Below are positions 43,092 to 52,522 of a stretch of DNA of 64,000 bases, piece by piece. Origin of the DNA: Thermomicrobium roseum DSM 5159. Lineage in GTDB: Bacteria; Chloroflexota; Chloroflexia; Thermomicrobiales; Thermomicrobiaceae. The first letter of the stretch is position 1. The number at the start of each line of letters is the position of its first letter. The notes under the pieces were generated by a model. It saw nothing but the letters and a program-made list of their open reading frames with translations. It ran no database searches and was not told where the DNA came from. The translations under genes were made by a program, and so were the position numbers. The stretch spans positions 248,001 to 312,000 of the forward strand of contig NC_011961.1 of NCBI RefSeq assembly GCF_000021685.1, in the 5' to 3' direction.

Positions 43092-44555
43092 ATGCTGGTC
43101 CCCGAGTGGCTCGCCTGGCGTGCGCAGACCACTCCTGATCGTCTGGCACTCGTCTGGCGCGACCGTGTCTGGTCGTTCGCCTCGCTCGCCGCGGCTGCTG
43201 ACGAAGCAGCTCGGCGCCTGGCCGGCCTCGGTGTCCGAATGGGCGACCGCGTTGCCGTGGTGATGGCGAACCGGCCGGAGTTCGTCCAACTGGTCCATGC
43301 GGTCAGCCGCTTGGGCGCGATCCTCGTCCCGCTCAATGTGCGGCTCACCGGCAGCGAACTGCGGACACTGCTCGACGATGCCGAGCCGCGGGTCGTGGTA
43401 GTCGATCGCGCGACCTGCTCACTACTGGATGGTTGGTCGGGTGCCGTGGTGGAGATCGACCGCGAGTGGTCGTCGCTTCCTACGACGACTGTGGAACTGC
43501 GGCGCGCGATCGATCTCGCGGCTGTGCACACCCTGGTCTACACCTCGGGGACGACGTCCCGACCGAAAGGAGTATTGCTGACGTACGGGAACCATTGGTG
43601 GAGCGCGCTCGGGTCTCAGCTGAACATCGGGGCCGTGCCGGAGGACCGCTGGCTCCTGTGTTTGCCGCTGTTCCACGTGGGTGGGCTCTCCATCCTGTTC
43701 CGCAGCGTCATCGGCGGCTTCGCGGTGGAGCTCCACGAACGGTTCGATCCGGCGTCGGTCAACCGGGCGATCGAGGAGGGAACGACGCTGCTCTCGGTCG
43801 TCGGGACGATGCTCTGGCGGATGCTCGAGGAGCGAGGGGAGCGTCCCTATCCGCGTCATCTGCGCGCCGTCCTGCTCGGCGGCGGGCCGGCGCCCCGACC
43901 CTTGCTGGAGCATGCCGCTGCGCTCGGCGTTCCTGTTCTGCAGACCTACGGGCTCACTGAGACCGCCTCGCAGCTGGCGACCTTGGCACCGGAGGATGCG
44001 CTGCGGAAACTCGGTTCGGCCGGCAGACCCCTCTACCCGAACGAGTTGCGGGTCGTGCGGGAAGACGGTAGTCCGGCGGGACCAGGGGAGCCGGGGGAGA
44101 TCACCGTACGCGGTCCAGTGGTCACGCCCGGCTATTGGCGGCGACCCGACCTCACGGCTCGCGCACTGCGTGATGGCTGGCTCTGGACAGGTGACCTCGG
44201 CTATCTCGACGAGGATGGGTATCTGACCGTGCTCGACCGGCGCGACGACCTCATCGTGACCGGAGGCGAGAACGTCTATCCGGCGGAGGTGGAAGCGGTG
44301 CTGCTGGCACATCCCGCGGTCGCGGAAGCGGCGGTGGTGGGGATTCCCGATGTCGAATGGGGGCAGCGCGTCGTCGCTGCGGTCGTCCTGCGCCCTGGTG
44401 CAACAGTGCGCGCGGCAGATCTCGCCAGTTGGTGCCGGGAACGGCTGGCTGGCTACAAGGTGCCACGAGCGTTCCGGTTCGTGAGTGAGCTTCCCCGGAC
44501 GGAGAGCGGCAAGGTACAGCGGTGGGCAGTGCGGCAGGCATGGAACGCGGAGTGA
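43092..44555 (+). CDS. menE: o-Succinylbenzoate-CoA ligase
   Basis: ANL-superfamily acyl-CoA synthetase activating o-succinylbenzoate with ATP and CoA. The 487-residue length fits MenE. Motifs: the P-loop VYTSGTTSRPKGVLLTYGNH (about 150-169), YGLTETASQ (about 285-293), the hinge region TGDLGYLDEDGYLTVLDRRDDLIVTGGENVYPAEVE, and the C-terminal catalytic lysine in LPRTESGKVQRWAVRQ. The ATG at 43092 has a GGAGG site. It is the last gene of the menB-A-C-x-E cluster; specificity is assigned from context. Confidence 0.9.
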   Translation: MLVPEWLAWRAQTTPDRLALVWRDRVWSFASLAAAADEAARRLAGLGVRMGDRVAVVMANRPEFVQLVHAVSRLGAILVPLNVRLTGSELRTLLDDAEPRVVVVDRATCSLLDGWSGAVVEIDREWSSLPTTTVELRRAIDLAAVHTLVYTSGTTSRPKGVLLTYGNHWWSALGSQLNIGAVPEDRWLLCLPLFHVGGLSILFRSVIGGFAVELHERFDPASVNRAIEEGTTLLSVVGTMLWRMLEERGERPYPRHLRAVLLGGGPAPRPLLEHAAALGVPVLQTYGLTETASQLATLAPEDALRKLGSAGRPLYPNELRVVREDGSPAGPGEPGEITVRGPVVTPGYWRRPDLTARALRDGWLWTGDLGYLDEDGYLTVLDRRDDLIVTGGENVYPAEVEAVLLAHPAVAEAAVVGIPDVEWGQRVVAAVVLRPGATVRAADLASWCRERLAGYKVPRAFRFVSELPRTESGKVQRWAVRQAWNAE

Positions 44556-44600
44556 GGTGCACGGCAGCGCTCGTGCTTTGCTGGCGTTGCCAGCTGCGAA

Positions 44601-44629
44601 TTGCCAAGGTATCGTACGAGCCGTAGAAT
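44601..44629 (+). promoter_or_regulatory. Promoter of the tandem malic enzyme gene
   Basis: -35 TTGCCA (44601-44606), 17-base spacer, -10 TAGAAT (44624-44629), 48 bases before the ATG at 44678. Confidence 0.68.
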
Positions 44630-44677
44630 GCCCGGGGAGAGGTGGTGAGCGTTCGGTTCCGCTGAACGGGGTGGGGC

Positions 44678-47191
44678 ATGTATCTGCTCGATCAGCCAGA
44701 TGCAGCGTTGGCCTATCGCCGGCAATATCGCGGGCTGATCGGCATCGCGAGCAAAGTGCCGCTGCGCGATCGCGCCATGCTCAGCTTGGTCTACACGCCC
44801 GGTGTTGCCGAGGCTTGCCGGGTGATCAGCCAGGACGAGGTGAGTTCGTTCGATCTGACTGGGCGCGGTAACACGGTCGCCATCCTGACGGACGCGTCCG
44901 ATCTCTTCGGACCCACGCGGGCGCCGGTCGAGGCAGCGCTACCGCTCCTGGAGGCGAAAGCCGTTCTCTTCAAGACCTTTGCTGGCGTGGATGCGGTCCC
45001 GATTGCGGTCGATCTCCAGGATCCTTTGGCGATTGTGGAAGTGGCACGCTCCTTGATTCCTACCTTCGGTGCGTTCTGCCTCGATCATATTCGGGCTCCG
45101 CACAGCTTCACGATCCAGGATCATTTGGAGAAGGCGGCACCGATCCCGGTCTTCTCCAACCAGCACCACGGTACAGCGATTCTGGTGCTCGGTGCGCTCA
45201 AGAATGCGCTGGAGGTGGTGGGGAAGCGGTTGGAGGAGGTCCGAGTCGTCATCGCCGGGGCAGGACTCGCCGGGATCGGCGTCGCGCGCCTGCTCACCCG
45301 AGTCGGGGTCAAGGATCTCATCGTGTGCGATCGCGCGGGCGCGATCTACCTGGGGCGACCGTACCGCATGAATTGGGCCAAGGCGTACTTGGCGAAGGAG
45401 ACGAATCCGGAGCGGCGACGCGGGACGCTCGCTGAGGTGTTGAAGGGCGCCGATGTCTTTATCGGATTGGCTCGCGGCAATATCCTGTCGCCGGAAATGG
45501 TCGCAGCGATGGCACCCGATCCGATCGTCTTCGCGCTGGCACTGCCGACTCCCGAGATCGATCCGGACCTGGCTCGGCAGGCGGGTGCAGCGGTGGTCGC
45601 GACCGGGCGCTCCGACTACCCGAACATGATGGATGTCTCGCTCGTGTTCCCCGGTGTCTTCCGTGGCCTGCTCGATTCGGGCGCGCGCAACATCCGGTTG
45701 CGCACGTTGATCTATGCTGCCGAGGCGTTGGCTAGCTTGGTGCCGCCGGAGCAGCGTGGTCCTGAGCATATCGTCCCGCAGATCTTCGACTTTCGCGTCG
45801 CACCCGCGATCGCGGCTGCGGTGGTGCAAGCGGCCTTGGAGACCAAAGAAGCGACGCGGGAAGTCGACCCACAACAGGTGGCGGAGAACACGCGCCGCTA
45901 TATCTACGAGGGTACCTTCGACGTTGCGCGGCCGGTCAACCGACGCCCCCGCTCGCTGGCCGAGCAAGCGCTGGATTTGCGCCGGCGGTATCGCGGTGTA
46001 CTGGAGATCCGCAGCAAGTTGCCGGTCCGAGACCATCACATCCTGAACTTGCTCTACTTGCCACCGGCAGCCCTGGCACCGGTCGAGGAAGTGCGCCAGC
46101 ACCGCGAAGCGGTCTACGACCTGACGGTCAAGGGGAACCTCGTGGCCATCGTGACCGATGGGAGCGCCGTGCTGGGGCTGGGCGATATCGGGCCGCAAGC
46201 TGCTTTACCAGTGATGGAAGGGAAAGCGGTTCTCTTCCAATCGCTCGGTGGAGTGGAGGCGTTCCCGATCTGTATCGCTGAGCGGGATCCCGATCGGATC
46301 GTGGACATCGTGGCAGCGATCGCTCCCTCCTTTGGCGGGATCAATCTGGAGGACATTGCAGCGCCACGCTGCTTCGAGATCGAGTCAGCGCTCAAGGAAC
46401 GACTGGATATGCCAGTGTTCCACGACGACCAGCATGGGACGGCGATCGTCGTTTTGGCTGCGCTGATCAACGCGTTCAAGCTGCGGGGAACACCGCTTGC
46501 CGAGGCGAGGGTGGTCATCAACGGTGCTGGGGCCGCGGGGATCGCGACGGCGAAGCTGCTCTTGGTCTACGGGGTCGGTGACGTCATTCTCTGCGATCGC
46601 CTGGGGGCGATCTATCGGGAGCGCGAAGCGGGGATGAACCGCTACAAGATGGAGATCGCTCGGCTGACCAACAAGGCGGGCGTGCGCGGTGACCTGGCGA
46701 CGGCGCTGGTGGGTGCTGATGCGTTCATCGGGCTCTCCAGCCCGAACATCCTCACGCCGGAAATGATCCGCAGCATGGCGCCCGATCCGATCGTTTTCGC
46801 CCTGGCCAATCCCGACCCGGAGATCCACCCGGATCTAGCGCTGGAGGCGGGAGCACTGGTGGTCGCGACCGGGCGCTCGGATTTCCCGAACCAGGTCAAC
46901 AACTCGCTGGCTTTCCCGGGCGTGTTCCGCGGTGCGCTCGACGTGCGGGCACGCGACATCAACGACGCCATGAAGCTGGCTGCCGCGCAGGCGATCGCTG
47001 AACTCGTCTCGCCACGCCAGCTCTCGCCGCAGTACGTGATCCCGGATAGTCTCGATCTCTCCGTGCCTCCGGCTGTCGCCGCGGCAGTCGCGCGGGCTGC
47101 CGTGGAAACCGGAGTCGCCCGCTTGCAGGTCGATCCGGACGATATCGCTGCGCGCACGCGGGAGCTGCTCTACGAGGGCCTGCGGCGGTGA
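44678..47191 (+). CDS. Tandem-duplicated malic enzyme (two fused modules)
   Basis: An 837-residue protein made of two malic-enzyme modules in a row (about 1-420 and 430-837), each with an N-terminal catalytic and a Rossmann domain (VIAGAGLAGIG; VINGAGAAGIA). Malic enzymes decarboxylate malate to pyruvate with NAD(P). Module 2 keeps the metal-binding segments (NLEDIAAPRCFEIE and PVFHDDQHGTAI) and MEGKAVLF, but its catalytic-Tyr loop reads LLYLPPAALAP instead of YTPGVA. Module 1 keeps VYTPGVA but has lost the metal ligands (CLDHIRAPHSFTIQ and PVFSNQHHGTAI). Neither module alone looks complete, so the active unit may combine both, or module 1 may be regulatory. The usual C-terminal phosphotransacetylase-like domain of MaeB is absent. 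It has its own promoter after menE. Confidence 0.85.
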   Translation: MYLLDQPDAALAYRRQYRGLIGIASKVPLRDRAMLSLVYTPGVAEACRVISQDEVSSFDLTGRGNTVAILTDASDLFGPTRAPVEAALPLLEAKAVLFKTFAGVDAVPIAVDLQDPLAIVEVARSLIPTFGAFCLDHIRAPHSFTIQDHLEKAAPIPVFSNQHHGTAILVLGALKNALEVVGKRLEEVRVVIAGAGLAGIGVARLLTRVGVKDLIVCDRAGAIYLGRPYRMNWAKAYLAKETNPERRRGTLAEVLKGADVFIGLARGNILSPEMVAAMAPDPIVFALALPTPEIDPDLARQAGAAVVATGRSDYPNMMDVSLVFPGVFRGLLDSGARNIRLRTLIYAAEALASLVPPEQRGPEHIVPQIFDFRVAPAIAAAVVQAALETKEATREVDPQQVAENTRRYIYEGTFDVARPVNRRPRSLAEQALDLRRRYRGVLEIRSKLPVRDHHILNLLYLPPAALAPVEEVRQHREAVYDLTVKGNLVAIVTDGSAVLGLGDIGPQAALPVMEGKAVLFQSLGGVEAFPICIAERDPDRIVDIVAAIAPSFGGINLEDIAAPRCFEIESALKERLDMPVFHDDQHGTAIVVLAALINAFKLRGTPLAEARVVINGAGAAGIATAKLLLVYGVGDVILCDRLGAIYREREAGMNRYKMEIARLTNKAGVRGDLATALVGADAFIGLSSPNILTPEMIRSMAPDPIVFALANPDPEIHPDLALEAGALVVATGRSDFPNQVNNSLAFPGVFRGALDVRARDINDAMKLAAAQAIAELVSPRQLSPQYVIPDSLDLSVPPAVAAAVARAAVETGVARLQVDPDDIAARTRELLYEGLRR

Positions 47192-47267
47192 GACGGCACG
47201 CCCGCTCGTTTCGGCCAGAGCCGAGTGCTCCGTCGTGCGCATCGGCTGAACGAGAGCTGGCCAGCGG

Positions 47268-50048
47268 TCACGCTTCGGGGGTCGCCTGTCTTGCAGGCTG
47301 CATGGTCGGTCGTCGAGTCGGTTCCCCGAGGACTTCGCTCGTTTCCCAGGAATCGCGGCGCGGCCAGCGTCGCCGCAGCCACTTGTGCACCTCGACGACC
47401 GCGAGGATCGTGCTGGCGACCAAGATGATGCGTGGCCAGATGTCGAGCGGGATCGGCTCGACGCGGAGCACGAACTGGGTGAGCGGGACGTACAGTGCGC
47501 CGACATGAACGATGATGGCGGCGATGACTGCGGCGAAGAGTACTCGATTCGAGAAGGGACTCATCCGGAAGAGCGAGCGGATGCTCGAGCGCGCATTGCC
47601 GACCTGGAAATTCTGGAAGATCACCATCGTCGTCAGTGCGACGGTTCGAGCGAGGTCCAGCGATCCAGACGCTCGTAGCGTCCAATCAAAGATCCAGAGT
47701 GTTCCCGCGGCCATGACGAGACCACTGAGGAGAGTCCGCTCCCACAGGAGCGGGGAAAGGATCCCCTCGCGTCGCGGACGTGGACGGCGACGCATGAGCC
47801 CAGGTTCCTTCGGCTCGAAGGCCATGGCGACGTCCTGGAGCCCGTTGGTGACCAGGTTGAGCCAGAGCAGCTGCGCTGGATAAAAGGGTAAGGGCCACCC
47901 GGCTAGGACCGCGAACGGCAGGACGAAGAGCATCGCTGCACCAGTGGAAATCAAGAAGAAGGTCGCCTTGCGCAAGTTATCGAAGGCGCCACGTCCCTCC
48001 TCGACAGCCGCGACGATGGTCACGAAATTGTCGTCAGTGAGGACGATATCGGCTGCCTCGCGGGCGACATCGGTGCCGCTCTTGCCCATCGCGACACCGA
48101 TCTCAGCTGCCCGCAGCGCGGGGGCGTCGTTGACGCCGTCCCCGGTCACAGCAACCGTTTCGCCATTGGCTTGCAAGGCGCGCACGATCCGCAATTTCTG
48201 CTCGGGCTCGACCCGTGCAAAGACCGAAACCTGTTGGACGATGGAACGGAGTTCTTCGTCGGACAGTCGTTGCAGTTCCCGGCCGGTGAGGACAGGGCTC
48301 GAACGGGGAGCGATGCCCAGGAAGTCGGCGATGGCCGCAGCGGTCGCTGCGTGGTCGCCAGTGATCATGACGACGCGGATACCAGCGGAGTGGCAGCTGG
48401 CGATGGCCTCGCGGACGCCTGCGCGGGGAGGATCCCAGAGCCCGACGAGACCGAGGAACGTCAAGCCACTGGGCTCGAGCAGCGACTCGATGCGTTCGGC
48501 GTGCTCGAACGGTATCTCGCCTGCCGCGAAGCCGAGCACCCGCAGGCCCTGTTGAGCGAGCTGGTGGGCTGCCGCGAGAATGGCCTCGCGGTCGAGCGGA
48601 ACGAGTCCTTCCGGGCTCACCCAGGTGCTGCACATGTCGAGGATGCGTTCGGGTGCCCCCTTCGCGAGGAAAACCGGTTTGCCGTCGATCCGCGAAACGA
48701 CTGCTGCGAAACGTCGTTCTGGTTCGAACGGTATCTCGGCGAGGATCGGATAAATACTTTCCAGTTCTTCGCGAACGAGACCGAATCGTGCGCCGGCGAT
48801 GAGGAGTGCGAGGTCGGTCGGATCACCGATGCCTGCTCGTTCCTGTCCGATTTCTTCGCTGTGCGCGAGGGTCGCCTCATTCGCCAGCACGCCCGTCACG
48901 AGCACGCGGAGAGCTGGTGGAAGATCCGAGAACGCTGTCTCGCGAAGTGCAGAGAACGAGAGGTGCGGAACGGGATCGAGTTGCTCGTCCTCGAAGGAGA
49001 TGACGCGCCTAGCAGCCCAGAGAGCCCGAACCGTCATCCGATTCTCGGTGAGCGTTCCCGTCTTGTCGGATCCGATGACGGTCGTGCTGCCGAGCGTCTC
49101 GACAGCAGCCAGGTGCCGCACGATGGCACGGCGCCGTGCCATCCGCTGGGCGCTCACCGCGAGGACGAGCGTCACAACGATCGGAAGGCCTTCTGGAACG
49201 ATCGCAACCGCGGCACCGACCGCGAACTTGAAGAGGAGCGCCGGTTCATCACCACGGAGCACACCGAACGAGCTGATGGCCACGATGCTCACGAGAACGA
49301 CGAGGGCGACCAGACGTGCGAAGCGCGCGAATTGCCTCTCGAGCGGCGTTTGCGGTTGGGTCTCGGCTCGAGCCAGGTAAGCGATCTTGCCGAGTTCGGT
49401 AGCACGACCCGTACTGACGACGACGCCGACGCCGCGACCACTCGTGACGATCGTGCCGAGAAACGCCATACAAACACGATCAGCGATCGGTGTTTCGGGT
49501 GGGACGGGATCGGGGCGTTTGACCACTGGAACCGATTCGCCGGTAAAAACCGACTCGTCCACCATGAGTGCTGTGGTCGAAACGAGCCGAAGGTCGGCCG
49601 GAACGCGGATCCCTGATTCCAGGAGGACGATGTCACCAGGAACCAGAGATTTGGCGGGTATCTCGCGCTCGACGCCGTCGCGGATCACGCGAGCGCGTGG
49701 ACTCAGGTAAAGCATGAGCGAGCGGATCGCTTGCTCCGCACGCAACTCGTGGTAGGTTCCGAGCGCCGCGTTGATGAGCAGAACGGCGAAGATAGCGCCG
49801 GTATCGATCCATTCACCCAATCCGGCCGTGACGAGTGCTGCCACCAACAGGATATAGATCAGCGGGCTCTTGAACTGATGCAGGATGATGCGGAGAAGGC
49901 TCGGCGGCGGGGCAGTTTCGATTTCGTTCGGGCCGAACTGTTGTAACCGACGCTCCGCTTCTCGCGTGGCAAGCCCGTCGAGACTCGTGCCGAGTCGCTC
50001 GAGCGTTTCTGCTACCGTCAGGGCATGCCAGTGTACTGTGTCTCGCAC
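47268..50048 (-). CDS. P-type cation-transporting ATPase (type II)
   Basis: A 926-residue P2-type ATPase exporting cations (Ca, or possibly Na, K or Mg). Actuator TGES is at 169-172, the M4 ion-site motif IVPEGLP at 281-287, and phosphorylation site DKTGT at 326-330. The nucleotide domain has KGAPERIL, and the hinge has VTGDGVNDAPALR. M6 reads LLWLNLVTNGLQDVAMAFEP; the Asn-Gly in place of the SERCA Asp-Gly makes calcium specificity less certain. The start is GTG at 50048, with an AGGGA site upstream. The C-terminal tail after WLRRRW is polar and disordered. It lies 56 bases downstream of the USP-CBS gene on the same strand, probably one operon. Confidence 0.88.
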   Translation of the reverse strand: MRDTVHWHALTVAETLERLGTSLDGLATREAERRLQQFGPNEIETAPPPSLLRIILHQFKSPLIYILLVAALVTAGLGEWIDTGAIFAVLLINAALGTYHELRAEQAIRSLMLYLSPRARVIRDGVEREIPAKSLVPGDIVLLESGIRVPADLRLVSTTALMVDESVFTGESVPVVKRPDPVPPETPIADRVCMAFLGTIVTSGRGVGVVVSTGRATELGKIAYLARAETQPQTPLERQFARFARLVALVVLVSIVAISSFGVLRGDEPALLFKFAVGAAVAIVPEGLPIVVTLVLAVSAQRMARRRAIVRHLAAVETLGSTTVIGSDKTGTLTENRMTVRALWAARRVISFEDEQLDPVPHLSFSALRETAFSDLPPALRVLVTGVLANEATLAHSEEIGQERAGIGDPTDLALLIAGARFGLVREELESIYPILAEIPFEPERRFAAVVSRIDGKPVFLAKGAPERILDMCSTWVSPEGLVPLDREAILAAAHQLAQQGLRVLGFAAGEIPFEHAERIESLLEPSGLTFLGLVGLWDPPRAGVREAIASCHSAGIRVVMITGDHAATAAAIADFLGIAPRSSPVLTGRELQRLSDEELRSIVQQVSVFARVEPEQKLRIVRALQANGETVAVTGDGVNDAPALRAAEIGVAMGKSGTDVAREAADIVLTDDNFVTIVAAVEEGRGAFDNLRKATFFLISTGAAMLFVLPFAVLAGWPLPFYPAQLLWLNLVTNGLQDVAMAFEPKEPGLMRRRPRPRREGILSPLLWERTLLSGLVMAAGTLWIFDWTLRASGSLDLARTVALTTMVIFQNFQVGNARSSIRSLFRMSPFSNRVLFAAVIAAIIVHVGALYVPLTQFVLRVEPIPLDIWPRIILVASTILAVVEVHKWLRRRWPRRDSWETSEVLGEPTRRPTMQPARQATPEA

Positions 50049-50104
50049 AGAACGCGATCCCTTCGCTCTCCGATCTGCGCAGCAGTCAGCGAAGTCGCGT
50101 TGGG

Positions 50105-51493
50105 CTACGATGCGTGCCCGGTCGTCGCTGACGTGCTGCGTTGTCGGGCGACTGCCTTGAGAACATCATGTCGGGTGACGATGCCGACGAGTTTGCCGTC
50201 ACGCACGACCGGGATGTGCCGGACGTCGCGTTCGACCATGAGCTGGGCGATTCGGCTCAGTGGTGTGTCCTCCGTCACCGTCACTGCCGGTGCTTGCGCA
50301 ACGTCTCCTGCCTTCATCGTCCGCGCTTCAGCGTAGATCCGCTCGATCCCTTCCGCATTCAGCCAGTGTCCGAAGAGCTGTGGGGCGCGGAAGGCCGCGA
50401 AAGGAATCGGCTTTTCCTGCGCCAGGAAGTCCTCTTCGCGAATCAGGCCGAGCAGCCTGCCGTCCGCATCGACCACTGGAACGGCGCCGATCTGCCGGTC
50501 GAGCATGAGTCGAGCGACCTGTTCGAGCGTGGCGTCTGGCCCGACCGTTACTGGATCCGGCGTCATGATATCGCGTGCCCGCAGGGTTTCGTTCGCAGTC
50601 GCCGGCTCTTCCAAGGCTTGTCGGACGGCCTGTGGCCGGTGGAGGAGGAGCGGCACCGTCGTCGCATGGAGGACGTGCTCGGCCGTCGAGCCCAAAAGCA
50701 CTCGCCGGATCCCGCTCATGCCGTGCGTGCCCATGGCGATGAGGCCAGCCTGGCGCGCGGCTGCTTCGGCCGCGATCGTCTCGGCGACTGGCCCACTGCC
50801 GAGGCTCCAGCTGGTCGGATAACCGCGGGCACGGACTCGCTGAGCGACGGCTTCGAGATATCGCTCCCAGCGCGCGGGATCTTCTTCCTCGGCGAGGACA
50901 TGAAAGAGGTGGAGCTGCAGGGGCTCCGAACCCTGACCGAGCAGGTCGAGCGCGGTATCGATCGCCTCCTCGGCCAGTGCTGAACCATCGAGGGGGACGA
51001 GAACCGGCGAGAACGTTACCGAGGCGTTGGGAGCTGGAACGGGTACACGAGCGCGCACGACGAGCGCCGGTTGCCGCGCCCGCTGCATCACGCTGAAGGT
51101 GACGCTCCCCACTAGCAAACGGGCCACACCCAAGCGGCCGTGGCTGCTCATGACGATGACCGCTGCCTGACTCGCATCGGCGTACGCGACGATCTCCTTG
51201 GCCGGCTCGCCCAGGCGCACCTCGATGCGACAGGACACGTCGCTGATCGCGTTCCGCAGCCGTTCGAGCGACGCGCGGCGCTGTTCCAGCCAGCGCTGCA
51301 CCAACTGTTCGACCTGCTCTCCCTCCGCTTCCAGATACGAGCGCAGGGATTCGGTGACCTCGACAATGGAAAGGAGAACGAGTTCACTCCCGAGTCGCTG
51401 AGCGATCGCTCGACCGAAGGGAATCGCACAGTGAGTCACGCGCTCCGGATCGAGATAGGTCGGGAGTACCGGAACGACCACCGGACCTGCCAT
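50105..51493 (-). CDS. Double universal stress protein fused to a CBS pair
   Basis: A 462-residue cytoplasmic protein: two UspA domains (about 5-150 and 160-300), then two CBS domains (about 315-450). The first Usp domain ends in the ATP-binding motif SSHGRLGVARLLVGSVTFSVM; the second has GTHGMSGIRRVLLGSTAEHVL, the same G-x2-G-x9-GS pattern. CBS segments are MTPDPVTVGPDATLEQVARLMLDRQIGAVPVVDADGRLLGLI and VTEDTPLSRIAQLMVERDVRHIPVVRDGKLVGIVTRHDVLKAV. I use the ATG at 51493 because the GGGAGGG site lies nine bases upstream; a TTG at 51502 would be too close. It likely senses adenine nucleotides and may control the co-transcribed P-type ATPase; this is inference. Confidence 0.85.
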   Translation of the reverse strand: MAGPVVVPVLPTYLDPERVTHCAIPFGRAIAQRLGSELVLLSIVEVTESLRSYLEAEGEQVEQLVQRWLEQRRASLERLRNAISDVSCRIEVRLGEPAKEIVAYADASQAAVIVMSSHGRLGVARLLVGSVTFSVMQRARQPALVVRARVPVPAPNASVTFSPVLVPLDGSALAEEAIDTALDLLGQGSEPLQLHLFHVLAEEEDPARWERYLEAVAQRVRARGYPTSWSLGSGPVAETIAAEAAARQAGLIAMGTHGMSGIRRVLLGSTAEHVLHATTVPLLLHRPQAVRQALEEPATANETLRARDIMTPDPVTVGPDATLEQVARLMLDRQIGAVPVVDADGRLLGLIREEDFLAQEKPIPFAAFRAPQLFGHWLNAEGIERIYAEARTMKAGDVAQAPAVTVTEDTPLSRIAQLMVERDVRHIPVVRDGKLVGIVTRHDVLKAVARQRSTSATTGHAS

Positions 51494-51903
51494 CGTGTCC
51501 AACCCTCCCTGTCCGCTTCACTACCCTACGGGTAGCCTATCATGATCGCGATCCTCGCGGTGCTAGTAACCCTGGCCCTCGCCGCTTCAGCGGCTCGCGC
51601 GGGTCGTCGTGCTTTCACGGCGCGTGACCAGCGGTATCCGATCGAGGCGATACGAATCGAGCTGCGCGCGGGTGAGCAGCGCGGCGAAGGCTGCTCGGCT
51701 GGACCATGAGCTCGAGGGGGCGGATCCCATGAACCGCTCCTTCGCGTTTTGCGGCTCGCGGCATGGCTGAGGATGCCCAGCCGCAGGCTCAGGGATCGCC
51801 GAACACCCGGTACGCGGGCCGCGAAGCGCCGCATCGCTGCCGCCGGAACCGAGCGCGCTGTCCGGCGCACTGCTCTGGCCGGGACCGCCAACAGCACTCC
51901 GAA

Positions 51904-51930
51904 CACACGCATGTGTCACTGTGTAATACT
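51904..51930 (+). promoter_or_regulatory. Dyad and -10-like box upstream of the gene at 51964
   Basis: Imperfect dyad ACACA-CGCA-TGTGT (51904-51917), followed by TAATAC (51924-51929) and a direct repeat of ACTGT (51918 and 51929). The region from 51494 to 51900 otherwise holds no supported gene. Confidence 0.35.
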
Positions 51931-51963
51931 GTAAGTGTGGAAATCGACAGAAGGAGGGATCGG

Positions 51964-52488
51964 ATGAGTCGCGATCCATTCGCAGCCGAGCTCCACGCGT
52001 GGTTCCTCGGGCGCCTGCCGGAGGGTTGGTTCGTGGAGCCGCCCGAGATCGCCTACGACCGGGACGAGATTCTCGTCGTCGGTCGTCTCGCTGAGCCATC
52101 GCTGCCGGAGGGAGCGAGCGAGGAGGAGCGGCAGGCCGCTTGTGCGGCGCGGATCCAGCGTTTCCGCGAGGAAACGCGTGCTCAGCGCATGCGCATCGCC
52201 AGCGAAGCCGAGTACCGGTTCGGCCGCAAGGTTTCCTGGGGAGCAGCCTGCGGTCCGATTCGCCAGTCGTTCACGGTGCTGAGCGTGCCCGTGATGACAC
52301 GCTTGCGGCTCGCCGAGCGGCAGGTCCTCGATACGCTGGTCGAGGCTGGAATCGCGCGGAGCCGGAGCGAGGCACTGGCCTGGTGTGTCCGCTTGGTCGG
52401 TCGTCACCAAGCTGACTGGCTCGAGGAACTGCGCCGAGCCTTGGTCCGGGTACAAGAGCTCCGGCAGGCCGGCCCGGATGTCGATTGA
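51964..52488 (+). CDS. Hypothetical protein with ribbon-helix-helix-like C-terminus
   Basis: A 174-residue soluble acidic/basic protein. The first 110 residues are not recognised (FAAELHAWFLGRLPEGWF, EILVVGRLAEPSLPEGASEEERQAACAARIQRFREETRAQRMRIA). The C-terminal part (LRLAERQVLDTLVEAGIARSRSEALAWCVRLVGRHQADWLEELRRAL) looks like a short beta strand plus two helices, as in ribbon-helix-helix regulators, but this is a weak guess. The ATG at 51964 has a GAAGGAGGGAT site; the long upstream frame is not used. It precedes a signal-less HtrA protease gene by 34 bases on the same strand, so the two are likely co-transcribed. Confidence 0.65.
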   Translation: MSRDPFAAELHAWFLGRLPEGWFVEPPEIAYDRDEILVVGRLAEPSLPEGASEEERQAACAARIQRFREETRAQRMRIASEAEYRFGRKVSWGAACGPIRQSFTVLSVPVMTRLRLAERQVLDTLVEAGIARSRSEALAWCVRLVGRHQADWLEELRRALVRVQELRQAGPDVD

Positions 52489-52522
52489 ACGATGCCCGAT
52501 GCTCTACCGAGGAGGGAGAACA

